Shown here piece by piece: positions 23,441 through 34,866 of a stretch of 64,000 bases of DNA; positions within the stretch are counted from its first letter, which is position 1, and each line of letters opens with the position of its first letter. The notes beneath the pieces were generated by a model. It saw only the letters and a list, made by a program, of their open reading frames with translations, was not told the DNA's origin and did not search any database. Made by a program: the position numbers and the translations under genes. Source of the DNA: Cycas panzhihuaensis (Eukaryota; Cycadophyta); NCBI GenBank assembly GCA_023213395.1, contig CM041465.1:46631741-46695740 (forward strand), in the 5' to 3' direction.

Positions 23441-24790
23441 GGAGGGGAATGTTATGCTCATAAGAGATGCTATTAAAATTAATTTAGAGTTAGGGGAGAC
23501 CCTAAAGATAATCAAAGTTGGAGTCAATTACTCCCCCAAATAGATTTCCTAATTCAAGAGTCTCTTTCATGAGTTTAATTCTATTTTTCATGGGATTATA
23601 GTGATATGCATGGCCTTCATTCAGATAAAGTTATCTACAATATCATAATAATCCTTGGTATTAAACCTAAGAGCCAAAAGTACAAACCTAGACATCCTTG
23701 CTTATCAACTACAATCAAATAAGAGATTATAAAGCTTTTGATGGTTAAATTCATTGAAAGCATTGATTATTCTTAGTGGATCTCAAACATAGTCTCGGTG
23801 GCTAAGAAAAATGGATCAATTCATATATGCACTGACTTTTGTAATATTAATGATGCTTGTCCTAAAAAAACTTTTCCTTCCTATTTTTAGATCAAATTTG
23901 GGACCAAAGTGCAAGTTTTAATGGTTTCTTAAGTTATAATCAAATTATTATTTCTCCTAAGGATTACCATAAATTAGATTCTACTACTCCTTGGGGAACT
24001 TTTATCTATAAAGTTATGCCTTTTGGTTTGAAAAATACTAGAGCTACATATCAAAGGGCTATGGTATTTATATTTTATGATTTAATTAGTAACATAATTG
24101 CCATGTATCTAGATGACATGCTTGCCCTCTCTTGACTATGATAGGATCATATGCAAGATTTGAGGACTATTTTTGAAAGATATTGTAAATATTATCTTCG
24201 TTTGAACCTGATTAAATGCATCTTTATAGTTACATTTGATAAGATATTAGGAAACATTATCTCTCATGATGGAATTAGAGTTGACCCAAACAAAGTTAAG
24301 GCTATCATTGAAATGCCTCCTCCTCATACATAGAAATAAGTCAAATGCTTTTTTGGTAGGCTTGGTTTCCTCTAGCATTTCATTGCTAACTTTTCCTTAG
24401 ATGTTATACCCCTCATGAATTTGCTAAAAATAGAAGCTTCTTTTACTTGGACTCCTCATGCATAAAATTCGTTTAATAAGATAAGCCCCCATCCTTTCTC
24501 CTCTTATGTTTAATAAGCCATTTATCTTATACACCTCTTTCATTGGGGAGTCTTTGGCTAGCATGTTGTCCTAAGATGATGATTTTGGTAGTGAGTAGGC
24601 CATCTATTTTATCAGTAGAATGTTGGTTGTCATTAAACTATATTATTCTTCTACTAAAAAGGAATGTCTTTCTCTTATTTTTTCCACTAAAAATGTATGC
24701 CATTACCTCTTGGGTAATAACATCCTTCTCATCATTTAATCAAAACCTATTAGGTACCTGCTAACTGAGATGAATCTTATAGGTCATTTA
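23441..24790 (+). pseudogene. Tat reverse transcriptase and RNase H remnant
   Basis: Copies element RNA to DNA and removes the RNA strand. The fingers region (WISNIVSVAKKNGSI, ICTDFCNINDACP) is at 23770-23870. The palm motif MYLDDML is at 24103-24123, a variant of Tyr-X-Asp-Asp with both Asp kept. DGIRVDPNKVKAI follows near 24270, then a connection segment (VKCFFGRLGFL-like, 24340), and an RNase H start (FNKPFILYTSFIGESLASML) near 24510-24570. The sequence changes frame repeatedly and contains numerous stops, so it is inactive. Confidence 0.8.
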
Positions 24791-25140
24791 GGTAAATAAG
24801 CATTCTCATAATAAGAATTTAATTTTTAGATAGTTGATAAAAAATCTAGAAAAATAATGGTTGTCACTGAGATGATGGCTAATGCACCATTACCAAATCA
24901 TGCTAATCAAATTGTGGATGATAAGTTTCCTAATGAGTATGTCCTTGAGGTTGAGGCCATTTCTTTGAAAGATATTTGGTATTAAAAACCAAATCTTATT
25001 TGCATGACTAAACCCTTCTTTCTTCTTCTTCCTCAAGAAAGAGAAGATAAATTTGAGCCATTTCTTGATAATATCTTTTGCTTGATGATACTCTTTACAA
25101 ATGGTTATTTAATAGAATCCTATTAAGATGTATCTCTCCT
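24791..25140 (+). pseudogene. Tat RNase H tail and spacer
   Basis: Readable at low quality: VTEMMANAPLPNHANQIVDD near 24857-24920 and LEVEAISLKDIWY near 24950. These match the acidic spacer that precedes integrase in Tat/Athila polyproteins. No catalytic motif is visible. Confidence 0.5.
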
Positions 25141-26225
25141 AAAGAGGCTCATATCATATTAGTAGAGTATCATGATGGAATTTACAAAGGCCATTTTGGT
25201 GGCCAATCTATTGTTTAATATATCCTTCATATGGGATATTATTGGCCTTCATTATTTAAAGATGTTGATGCTTATGTTTGTAGGTGTGAAAATTTCTAAT
25301 CACATGCTACCCTAATCCATAGACCTGCTCAAGAGATCAAATCTATGGTTTCTCCTTAGCCCTTTTCCTAGTGGGTTTAGACCTTATTAGGTAAATTTTT
25401 CCTCCATCCTCAAATAGGTACAAATTTATTATCACTGCTATAGAGTATTTCACAAAATAGAGTAAGGCCATTCCTTTAATTTTAGTTACGGGAAAGATAA
25501 TTGCTATATTCATCTTCCAATAAATTATCTATAGGTTTGGGGTGAATGATGTTATTAGAATGGATAATGGAACCTCATTTTATAATCCATATGCAAGTGA
25601 ACTATGTGATAAATTTTATATTACCTATAGACTATTGACCCCATACCACCCCTAAGAAAATGGTCAAGTTAAGGTAATTAATAAAATTTAGCCAAAATAT
25701 TAGCTAAGACTATTACCAACATTTATCATGATTAGTATATGCAACTATTCCCTACACTTTGGCCATATTGAACATCAATTAGAAATGCCACTAGTATGAC
25801 TTCCTTCTCCCTAGTTTGTGGTGTTGAAGCTCTTCTTCATTTAGAGGTTGAAATCCCATCATTATCTATCTCATTGAAAGAATTTATTAATGAAGAATTC
25901 CAAAGAAAAGTATGTCTCTTAGATCTTGAGAAAATTGATGAAATCCATTTGACCACATTATAGAATAATCGGGGTTCTAAAGCTAGAGTTTAAGCTATTT
26001 ATAATAGACAACTAAGACCCCACAAGTTTCATATCAGAGATAAAGTTTTAAAATTAGAATTCCTTCATAATAAATAACATAAATTCTCACCAAAATGGTT
26101 GGGACTATATTTGGTAATTGAAGAGTTAGAAAATGGTGCTTATCATATTTCTACATTAGAAGGTTTGGAGCTTTAAAAACGTATTAGTTCATAATTCTTG
26201 AGAAAGTTCTATGATCGACAATAAT
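25141..26225 (+). pseudogene. Tat integrase remnant
   Basis: Inserts element DNA into the chromosome. A zinc-binding-like HDGIYKGHFGGQ appears near 25170-25203, then YYWPSLFKDVDAYVCRCENF with the Cys pair (25230-25290). The catalytic core is readable in fragments, including the DNGT segment (25560-25575). The PYHP...NGQVKVINK segment (about 25645-25685) has Lys where the third catalytic acidic residue (Glu) is expected. A tail (LRKFYDRQ-like) ends near 26220. Frameshifts and stops are frequent. Confidence 0.75.
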
Positions 26226-26290
26226 ATTTCTCTATAATGAGGGTAAACTATAGCTCTAAAAATTATATTATTTGATAAGCCTAAACTATG
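26226..26290 (+). other. Start of Tat 3' UTR repeat array
   Basis: Two diverged copies of the TAAACTATRG motif (GGGTAAACTATAGCTCTAAA and ATAAGCCTAAACTATGG) follow integrase directly. They match units of the array at 33946-34545, so the intervening sequence was inserted into this UTR. Confidence 0.5.
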
Positions 26291-26640
26291 GACAATCTCT
26301 TTCTTAATTACTTCTTCAATCAATTGAGCCCTTTCTAAACTTTCATGAGATAAAGTTCTATCAACCTTGTAAGGCTACTATCCTCCCTTAGGCATAAGCA
26401 TTAGTTTTTAGAACCTCTTCTTCATTGTTGATGTTTTATTATTTCTTTTATTTAGCTTCTCTTTTGATTCCTAAGCTCAAAGGAGAAGTTAGGACCCCAA
26501 CTCTATCCTTGATAGTTACATCCAAATTAGAACCTAAGTTATTAGCTTCAATTAGTACATGATTCATTTGATTGGTTTTCCATCTTTATATTTCACCATA
26601 AAGGTTCCTCTTTATTTATATATCATATATTTTATTTACT
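26290..26640 (-). pseudogene. Unclear polyprotein debris of gypsy element C2
   Basis: On the minus strand this follows the C2 gag and should be protease or the start of RT. Short readable stretches (ESLERAQLIEEVIKKEIVHS) carry no diagnostic motif. No 3' LTR was found, so element C2 is truncated near 26290. Confidence 0.35.
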
Positions 26641-27840
26641 CATAATCCTTGGCTTTCTTTACTGCAATCCAAAAGTGAATACTTATTTTGCCACCTTCCT
26701 TATCATATTTGGAGACATTATGATTTAGAGTTCTTTTTCATTCCTCGTAGTTCAATCTTTTAGGAGTCAGATTAACATCCTTTCACCTTGGTTTTGTTAA
26801 AAAGGAGTAATCCTTATTGCATTAAGAAAAGTTATTTTATAATTAGATGATTGTGAGAGTTATTCCCTTATAAATATTAAAAAGTTGATATAAAAAAAAA
26901 GAAAAAAAATAGTAAAAAAAAAAAAAGAGAAAATATGTGAAAAATTATTAGTTTATTTTTACCACCAGCTTGCTATTTTTGGCAAGTCACATGATAGCTT
27001 CATCCCCACCTATATTTACCATAGGATGGTTTCATTTGGGTGGGTCAATCAAGACCTTAGGATCTAATTACATGGATCCATTATGGCCTTAGTTGTGATG
27101 AAAACCTATTTGACATTTCTTTTATCTTTAGTTGTTATCTTAGTTATGATTTTACCTTCTTCTCTTTTAAGAGTCACAACTCATGTCTAATGTCATCTTG
27201 TAATCCACCAATGTACAACTCAAGTAATTTATTCCGATAAAGACCATCAACCCTTATGCAGAGACGTTAGTATTCTACTATATAAGCTAAAATAGTCCCC
27301 TCTTATTTGACTTTAGATAATTAGTTAAAGTAGTCATGATCCCAAGTACTATCATATTAAGTTGTAAGATCATTGATAAAACCCTCCTATTGATAACTGA
27401 GCCCATCAATTATTTTCATAACCCATTGGTACCATTGGTAGGGTTTAGTTTCTATGTGTAGAGAAGTAAGAGGGATCTTCTTATATGCTAGAACTTGATA
27501 AAGAGAAAAGTATTATTCTATTTGGATGATCCAGGTACATACATCTGTGCCATTAAACTTCTTGATTTCTACCTTAGGAAGGAAGTTCAGATGGAAGTAC
27601 CTACCATCATTACCTTCATCTTCTTTAAAAAAGTGACGCCCATTTATGTGAGTAGTATCATCAAAGTCAATCTTTTCTTCCTTAAAAGGTTTCATGGATT
27701 TGAGCTCTAGTATTACTACTCCAAATTTTTCATTGAAGTCATTTTGGATTCATAATATATCTCCTCGAAGTTGTGTGCTAGCATCATTGAGATCTTAAGT
27801 CCAACTTGGGTTTATCTTAGAGGCCATTTATTCATAAGAC
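26640..27840 (-). pseudogene. gag: Ty3/gypsy gag pseudogene (element C2)
   Basis: Minus-strand capsid gene of a tRNA-Met-primed Ty3/gypsy element. The conserved start LPKVEIKKFNGTDVCTWI lies within 27513-27695. After frame changes one reads WGHDYFN-like and LYIGGLQDDIRHEL (near 27190), the usual gypsy gag block ending in a G-L-x-x-x-I-R-x-E motif. A degraded LTPKRLNYEE...K-Y-D segment near 26700-26780 is where the zinc knuckle should be; its Cys residues are lost. Many stops; non-functional. Confidence 0.65.
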
Positions 27841-28683
27841 CTAAGTTGAATCCTCGTTGGTAAATGTAAATGAAAAGGATTTGATGGGATGTCTATATAC
27901 TATTATCCCCAATGTTTTACAATGAGGTAATATGGATTTTATTATTTTTTTTTACTTTTTTACTTTTTGGCCACTAGTTGGCTGACTGACTATGTGTACA
28001 TGAGCTAATGACAAATTGGCTAGACACATTGGATTTGATAAATTAATGATGACTAACTCATCGACTGACTAAGTGTGTAAAAACCACTAATAGACTAACC
28101 AGGTATACTAGGTATGGGGTTGTCTAGTTTGTAGGCCCTCTGATATACTAATCCTAGTCATAAATAGTATCAACTTATAGAGGCAAACACTCTACTCTGT
28201 AATTGTACTATCCTATCTCTAGGGTATATGGAGAGTAACTTCCTAGGGCTAACCACTTACTAGTATACTACAAATTGTAGACGGTCAATAGCTTTTCTAT
28301 AGTTACCTATACTAGGAAGGCCTATCTGGGGGGTCCTCTATATACTCATAGGTATATGGAGGAGCAATTCCATAGCTGATTTCTATCTAAGGCTTGATTC
28401 AGGAGTGTGATCTCTAGTCCTTCATGTAAAGAATAAAAAAGCCATAATGCACTTAGACTAAAATGATAGATCCTTATGATATTTATAAACCCCCAGCATA
28501 GGGTCTCTATCTAAATACAAAAGAACACTGCCTAGTGGTAGTGTTAGGATAATTGTCCAATTGTAGTGTTATCTACCCCCAAAAAGTAAAGTAACTAAGT
28601 AAAAATTAAATGAGAATAGGTACTGATAAAAAAAATTTTGATTATTTAGTACCTTTGACTCTCCCACAAAGTATAGATTGATT
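27841..28683 (-). other. 5' leader of element C2
   Basis: Non-coding on both strands; it joins the PBS at 28684 to gag. It includes T-rich tracts near 27940 and short repeats such as GACTAAC/CTGACTA near 27990-28100. Confidence 0.5.
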
Positions 28684-28695
28684 GCTCCGATACCA
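28684..28695 (-). promoter_or_regulatory. Primer-binding site of element C2
   Basis: GCTCCGATACCA on the plus strand, that is TGGTATCGGAGC on the minus strand, one change from the tRNA-Met site, two bases from the LTR. Confidence 0.7.
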
Positions 28696-28697
28696 CT

Positions 28698-29078
28698 TGG
28701 TAGGATACTACTCCTTAATAACAATTGCATACCAATATAATATACAAATAACTCCAAAAGAGCACTTATATTATAATACTCTTCAAGGGGGAAACCTCCT
28801 AATTACATGCAATAATAATGATATTTTCCATACCCTACTTTAAGGATTACATAAATATATAAATGGTTCTATACTCAGTACACAACCTCCTCCTTATGTA
28901 TGTGGGATATTAAATGAATATATATAGTGCTTAATGCTCGCTACACAACCTTCTACTTATGCATATGGTATATTAAGAAAAGGGAAGAAGTAAAAGAAAT
29001 AGAAGATATAATAAAGAAAAGAAGTAGAAGATATAAGAGACTATAAGAGAAGGTAAGTTAGGGGTTGGATCCCTAACA
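28698..29078 (-). repeat. 5' LTR of element C2
   Basis: 381 bp with TGGTAGGATAC...CCTAACA on the plus strand, so it starts TGTTAGGGATCC on the minus strand. A purine-rich AGAAGATATAAGAGA stretch lies near 29000-29040. It cuts into the copia gag that continues above 29079. Confidence 0.65.
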
Positions 29079-30000
29079 ATGCACCATGGCACTGTTGATA
29101 GCTTGGTAGTCTGTTGGTAGCAATTCTGTAATTTTTGACATAGTGTCCTTTTCTATGACACCTTTGACATATAATTATTTAATTTCCAGTCCTAAAAGAA
29201 GTATTAGACTGGTTGGATTATCTCTAATTACTATATCTTGGTCTAGGTTGATTATCTTAGCCTTGGCCTTAAGGCTATTTTTGTTGGAGTTCAAGAGCCT
29301 ATTAACCAAGAGGACATTTTCCTTGTTGTCTTCCTCCACCTCTTTTACGGGAATTACCACCTCTATAAGAGTATTGACCTTGATTTTTGGTATTAAAAAA
29401 TATTTTCTTCCACTTCAAAAGCAATATTGGTAGGATCTAATGTAGTGGAAAAGTTGGTATCAAAGGTCTTATCAAATTCAATGAACTTATCAATAAGATT
29501 CTCAAAGTTTAGGGTCTTCAAAGTGTCACTAGATTGAAGATTTCCCAGTAGATTTTTATAATCTGGGATATGGAGACATGAGTAAATCAAGAAAGCCCAT
29601 GTAATACATTGAAATTTGAAATCTTTATCAATGTCTTGCTTGATTGGATGAAGGAGATTTATTGTCTCACTTGCATATCCTTTCTATATTTTTAATTTGT
29701 TCATCTTCAGGACTAAGTAAACAAATTCTAAGTTTGATTTAATATCAAAGTTCTTCTTGAGTACTTCAAGAACTTTCGATACTATATCATGTATGGCTTC
29801 ATCAATGAGATTATGAAGGGAATAATTAGTGACAAGAAGTATACCTACATGAATTTTATCATCGTCGAGTTTCCATTGGCATTTGGCTACAACTTTAATG
29901 GGAGTAGTTGGAGCACCTCCTCTAGAAGTAGTTGTGGTAGTTGCAGTAGTAATAAATGGTATAAGTTAAAAGTGATCTCTCTAAAGACCTTCATACTTTA
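29079..30000 (-). pseudogene. gag: Ty1/copia gag pseudogene (element C1)
   Basis: Minus-strand capsid and zinc-knuckle part of a copia element. Recognisable from high to low coordinates: a helical part with NLLGNLQSSDTLKTLNFENL (within 29393-29590), a Gly/Arg-rich linker, then CQRCHRKGHYVKNY near 29120-29165. This is a CX2CX4HX4C knuckle with its last Cys changed to Tyr. The region around NSLKAK...IKGV resembles the same part of the copia relic at 59280-59440, read in the same shifted frame, so the two belong to one family. The gag is cut at 29079 by the LTR of element C2. Confidence 0.6.
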
Positions 30001-30254
30001 GAGTATTTCTAATACTAGTGGAACCACATGTCCCAATTTTCTTTCCCTTTAAGAATACAATTCATATTTGGCTTGAACTGTAAAGATATGGTATCTTTTG
30101 AGAAGAGAAGAAATGAACAAGGGACTATAAAAGTAATGGCAATACATAACCAATTACTGTTTACAAATGGGAGATGCAATGAAGTAGTGTATCATAAGGA
30201 AGAATAATAAGAATAGTTGCTTAAAGATAAAAGGAGAAACTTAGAGAAAAGTCC

Positions 30255-30460
30255 CTAATACTTGTGACAGATATTAACCTAACCCAATAGGAGTATGAAA
30301 ATCACTATGATTAAAATTAGACACCAACACTTGTGGCAAATATTAACTTGACATAATAGGAATATGAGAAGCACTATGATGAAAATTAACCACTAATACT
30401 TATGGCAAATATTAATCTGATACAATAGGAATATGAGAAGTACTATGATTATGATTATAC
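30255..30460. repeat. ~69-bp tandem repeat, three copies
   Basis: Units start at CTAATACTTGTGAC (30255), CAACACTTGTGGC (30325) and CTAATACTTATGGC (30393), offset by 70 and 68 bp. Each contains AATATTAAC or AATATTAATC and AATAGGARTATGARAA, with about 85% agreement by eye. Confidence 0.85.
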
Positions 30461-31269
30461 TATGGATCACTTTTTACAAATAAATAAGTGATCAATATAC
30501 AAGATCGTAGGCCAATATGGAAGTTGACATCATTAGGTATACACAACTTGAAACTCAAATGTAGGATGTGTAATCAACCCAATAACCTCTAACTTGTATC
30601 CAATATGTAGTTGAGGTTGTTGAAGGGATGCCTAGACTTCTAGTGATGAAATCTAAGTCATAATAGATCCCAGGTACTCCTAATCATCATCCAGTTCACC
30701 GATGAGAAATTATATATCTCCTTTGAAGAGTGGTACATACATACCCATGGCTATAATAGATATTAGATTGGGTATATTTTAATCTTGTATTAAAGTTTCA
30801 GTTTTCTTGGTTGGTTATTAGGATGATCCTTAATTGAGGCATGATAGTATGGCTAACCAAACCTCATCAATATTCTAGTTTAGTCCAGTCCCAACTTAAA
30901 ACCCACACCTCTTTTATGGCACAATATTCTACCAACCAAGGCATCTCAACCTTGGCACATATGTGAACATGTATAAGATGGTAGAAAATAATGTACGTGA
31001 TGCGTTCCTTTTAGGGAGAGTGAAAAGATTATCAAATTTGCATCAAACTTATATATAACTAAAAATAGAGTGCTTACTTAGAGTATCTTTAGAGTGCTTA
31101 CTTGAAGTGATTTTGGAGTGTTGAAATGTAATGCTGATAAGTAAGTGAGGACACTAGATATTGCTCTAATCTAGATATTTTTTTTACTCACTTATATAAT
31201 GGGCTTTTAAGCCTTATAAAAAGAAGGAAGAAAATTTCACTTCTTTTTTTTAAACATAAAAAAAAAGTC

Positions 31270-31630
31270 TTTACTAAAATAACAATAACTTTCTCCCATA
31301 ATGACGAAATTGAGTGCCAATTTTTGTGTTGCAAACTAGACTCAAAGATTGAAGTGGAATTAGGTCCAAATGAGTTCTAGAAAATTTTTAGTAGTCCAAC
31401 AAATTTGGTAGAATATATTTTTCTAAAATTCTTACTAAAAATAATTGTTATTCACTAAAATTGTAATAACTTTCTCATATGATAATGAAATTACGTGCTA
31501 GTTTTTTCACTAGAAACTAGACTTAGAGCCTCATCTTTAGTAATTGAAATTAATTTAATTAGAGCTCTATAGAAGATTTGGCAGATATGTGTAGTTTAGT
31601 AAGTAGATTTTATTTTTGCAAAAATTTTAG
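31270..31630. repeat. Diverged 181-bp tandem duplication
   Basis: ACTAAAAT...AATAACTTTCTC at 31273 recurs at 31454, followed in each by AATGA(C)GAAATT, GTGC and AAACTAGACT at equal spacing. It is old. Confidence 0.7.
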
Positions 31631-32101
31631 CTTGCTAATATCTCATCAATACATGATACCATATGAAATTTCCATGATTTTTTTATCACTAGGATTCCAA
31701 TATGGGCAAGGTGAGAGCATATAATGATGGATATTTTAAATGGCTCTAAATTCTTTTAAAAAAATGGGTAGAACCTCCCCTTATAATCATTCTTTTAAAA
31801 GCTAGAAAAAGTTTGGAAACATTTACTCTTATTAAATAAACAGAAAGAGGGGAAAGAAAAGAAGAATAAGATAGCATAAATGGCTACCAAAGGATTAGAA
31901 TCCTTGGGCCTTATAACTCCTTGTATTATGATTTCAAAACTACAAAAGAGAAAGAGAAAGCAAACAATACTAAATATACTATGATAAAGACTTAAAAATA
32001 TTTCTAAATCCATTTTCACATCTCCTTCCCCACATGGATTATGGGGAAGAAGGAAGTGATGACTCCATTACAAGTGTAAGTGAGAAATATGACGGAAGCA
32101 A

Positions 32102-32113
32102 GCTCTGATACCA
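32102..32113 (-). promoter_or_regulatory. Primer-binding site of element C1
   Basis: GCTCTGATACCA, an exact complement of the copia tRNA-Met site, two bases from the LTR at 32116. Confidence 0.8.
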
Positions 32114-32115
32114 CA

Positions 32116-32412
32116 TGAAAATAATGGATCTATCCTTCATCTTCATGCACTAAACACAAAGATAAACATAAGAGTAAGAGATATTAAGAGAAAGAGAGTA
32201 GCTCTCACAAAATGGGGAGGTAAGAATGAGCCTCCTTCATTGAGCTTTTACTTTTATATTTAGAGAGGGAGCATTAGAGTTAGGTGAAATGAAATTACAC
32301 ATAATGCACATGAAAGTATATTTCACTTAAGTGATCTAATTTAAATTTCACTTAAGACCCTTTTTAGAAATAATCAACTAATATAATGACCTTGTGACAT
32401 TAAGCCATTTCA
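32116..32412 (-). repeat. 5' LTR of copia element C1
   Basis: TGAAAATAATGGATC...GCCATTTCA, 297 bp. It is similar in length and landmarks (GGATCTA near the start, AAATTACAC, AATGACCTTG near the end) to the LTR at 56084-56380. Confidence 0.6.
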
Positions 32413-33945
32413 TTATCACCTTATCATCCTACTTAAAAGGGGACTATGGGTGCTCCTTGCAATGATCTCTAGTCTATTATGAATCTAAGACCTTATATTC
32501 CATATGTTCATCCCCAAATCCATGATGTTCAACTCACCTAGTGCCCATTTTGGCCTTATTAATAGAATATAATCATACATTTAGCATATTAGGATCGAGT
32601 TGTAAGAGAATCCACCATGAACTTATCTCCTAATTTGAGATAACTGAAGGCTTATGCTATCTAAGATATATTATCTCTAGTTCATCCTTATTCCTATCTC
32701 ACATAATCTAATAATCCTAACCCATTGAGTTAGGACTTCTATAAAGTTCTATGTCTTAGTAATCTTGAAGATGATGATAAAAGCTATCACCTTCCTCAAT
32801 ACTAGAATCCCCTCAGCCATCCTCATCACCTCTAAATATATCCCATGAGGCCTAAATTGGTCTAAAAACCCTATTAGATATTGGTTATAAGCCTCCTAAG
32901 ACTTATCATCTATCACTCTATTTACCTTGATCTCCTACCCATGCCAATTAGCCCTAAGAATCCTCTTATTATCTCATGGAGTAATCCATCTGTCATAATG
33001 CCCCACACCCTAAATACATTATCCTAAGGGATCTAATAGTTAACAAAGTTATATAAGATCTCATACTCCATCACTAACTAGATCAAGTTGCTCACATAAA
33101 CTAGTCTATATCTCTATGAAATCTATTAGTGAGTTGTAGAAAGGGAACATATAAATGTCTCTATAACTAGTCCTTCATTCTCCTTGGTCTTTATTCTCTC
33201 AACAGGATACATTATAGATCATAATAACAAGTTAGTTTCTTTACTTCCTTTTAAACATTTTTGTTTTTCTTCTTAAAATTATTAATCCCTAAAAAATATG
33301 ATTTTATAGCTAAACATAAGATTTCATAGCGAAAAACATGACCTTGATCTCCAAAAACATGACTTCCTAGATAAAAATATGATATGTGAAATTCCCTCAA
33401 TTTATAAAACTATATTTTTATCTTAGAAGCTATGATTTTGGTTATCTATCCATATTTTTCACTTATATTATTATATTTTTTACCATAAAATCACATAAAT
33501 CTTCTTTTTCATAACTAAGGACTCACTAAATAATGAGCTCCCTAGTGCATGGCCTCTAAGTTGATGCCCTTGAGCTAATTTTATCCTTAATTAGCTTTTT
33601 CATCACTTCATACAATCAAGAAATCACTCTTGAAGCCTCCTTTTCTTAACTATCCTTAGTGAAAATGAAATTAGAATCATACCATTTCTATGTAAAAGGG
33701 AGCTCCCCTTTATCTAAAGCTAAAACTTTTTCTTTGCTCCATTTAGTTTTATCTAACAAATATAGCTTAATTTAGGATATCTTATTTGTAATTGATTTCT
33801 ATTCAATCCATATTTTTGTTGTTCTATCCTATCAATAAAAAGAACCTTTTACATATTTTCAAAAGACCTTTTTTATAATGATATCCTTAGTTTTAAACAT
33901 GTGAATGGGTTACATTTTTTATGTCTAATTTTCTTCATTATCATG
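32413..33945. other. Non-coding part of Tat 3' region
   Basis: About 1.5 kb with no recognisable gene on either strand. It could be Tat 3' UTR or part of the inserted cassette. ATGAC/TATGATT motifs near 33290-33440 repeat loosely. Confidence 0.4.
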
Positions 33946-34545
33946 CTCTAAAAATTTGACTATTGATGAGCTTAAACTGTGACAGTCAACCTCTAAAAAA
34001 CCATCTACTAATGAGCTTAAACTATGTTGGCCTTATGCTCAAAAAATTTGATTGTTGATTAGCTTAAACTATGACAATTAAGCTCTAAAAATCCATCCAC
34101 TAATGAGCTTAATCTATAATAGCCTTATACTCTAAAAATATGACTATTGATGAGTCTAAACTATGATAGTCAAGCTCTAAATAGCCATCTACTAATGACC
34201 TTAAATAATGATAGCCTTACACTATGAAAATATGACTATTAATAAGTTTAAACTACAATAGTTAATCTTTGAAAATCCATCTACTAATGAACTTAAACTA
34301 TGGTATCCTTATGGTCTAAAATTTTGACTATTGATGAGCTTGAACTATGATAGTCAAGCTCTTGAAGAGCCACCTACTAATGAACTTAAAATATGATAAA
34401 TATATGCTCCAAGAATTTGAATATTGATGAGCCTAAACTATGATAGTTAAGCTCTAAAAATCCATTTATTAATAAGTTTAAACTATGGTAGCCTTAAGCT
34501 CTAAAAAAATCACCTATTAATGAGTTTAAACTATGATAGTTTATC
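33946..34545 (+). repeat. 92-bp dimeric tandem array in Tat 3' UTR
   Basis: Thirteen half-units built on GAGCTTAAACTATGATAG begin at 33968, 34013, 34060, 34105, 34152, 34197, 34244, 34289, 34336, 34382, 34429, 34474 and 34522. Spacing alternates 45 and 47 (one 46, one 48). Odd half-units carry TTTGACTATTGAT and even ones CCATCTACTAAT before the core, so the true unit is a 92-bp dimer repeated about 6.5 times. The array ends about 320 bp before the 3' LTR. Satellite-like arrays in this position are known for Tat/Ogre elements. Confidence 0.9.
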
Positions 34546-34854
34546 TATTATTCTTTGGCTTGGTATATCACCTCTGAAGTATGGTTAACAAGGATAAACT
34601 ATGACCACAACATTTTTTCAAAGCCCCATATAGTTGATAGGCATCTTGGTAACACCATCGATTGAATTCATCAATATGATTAGGACTTAGCTTGAAGTTT
34701 GCTTTCATCTAGGCTTATTTTTCCTATTTTTCAATCATATATAGGATCATCATTTAGGTCATTTCTTCACTATGTTAAGGATACCTTTACCTATGATTTC
34801 ATATTTCCACCTCTTAGCATCATGTTTCTATCTTAAAGTTAGAGCCCTAGGTGT
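34546..34854 (+). other. Tat 3' UTR after the array
   Basis: No gene. Unique AT-rich sequence between the tandem array and the polypurine tract. Confidence 0.5.
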
Positions 34855-34866
34855 CAAGGGGGTAAA
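34855..34866 (+). promoter_or_regulatory. Polypurine tract of Tat element
   Basis: CAAGGGGGTAAA lies directly before the 3' LTR start TGTTTCAC, the expected primer for plus-strand DNA synthesis. Confidence 0.75.

Larger units (their letters stand above)
30001..32101 (-). other. 5' leader and gag start region of element C1
   Basis: About 2.1 kb between the C1 PBS and readable gag. No clear gene. It holds a 3-copy repeat (30255-30460) and a diverged 181-bp duplication (31270-31630). A 74-codon minus-strand frame at 31795-32019 is Phe/Ser-rich and has no recognised motif. Confidence 0.5.

Noticed and set aside
27495-27710. Plus-strand 71-codon frame
   Set aside because: It is antisense to the recognisable gypsy gag on the minus strand.
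29789-30001. Plus-strand Ser-rich 70-codon frame
   Set aside because: It is antisense to the copia gag region of element C1.
33946-34545. Possible CRISPR-like array
   Set aside because: The repeats are contiguous and degenerate, with no unique spacers, in a plant retroelement 3' UTR; it is a tandem satellite-like array.
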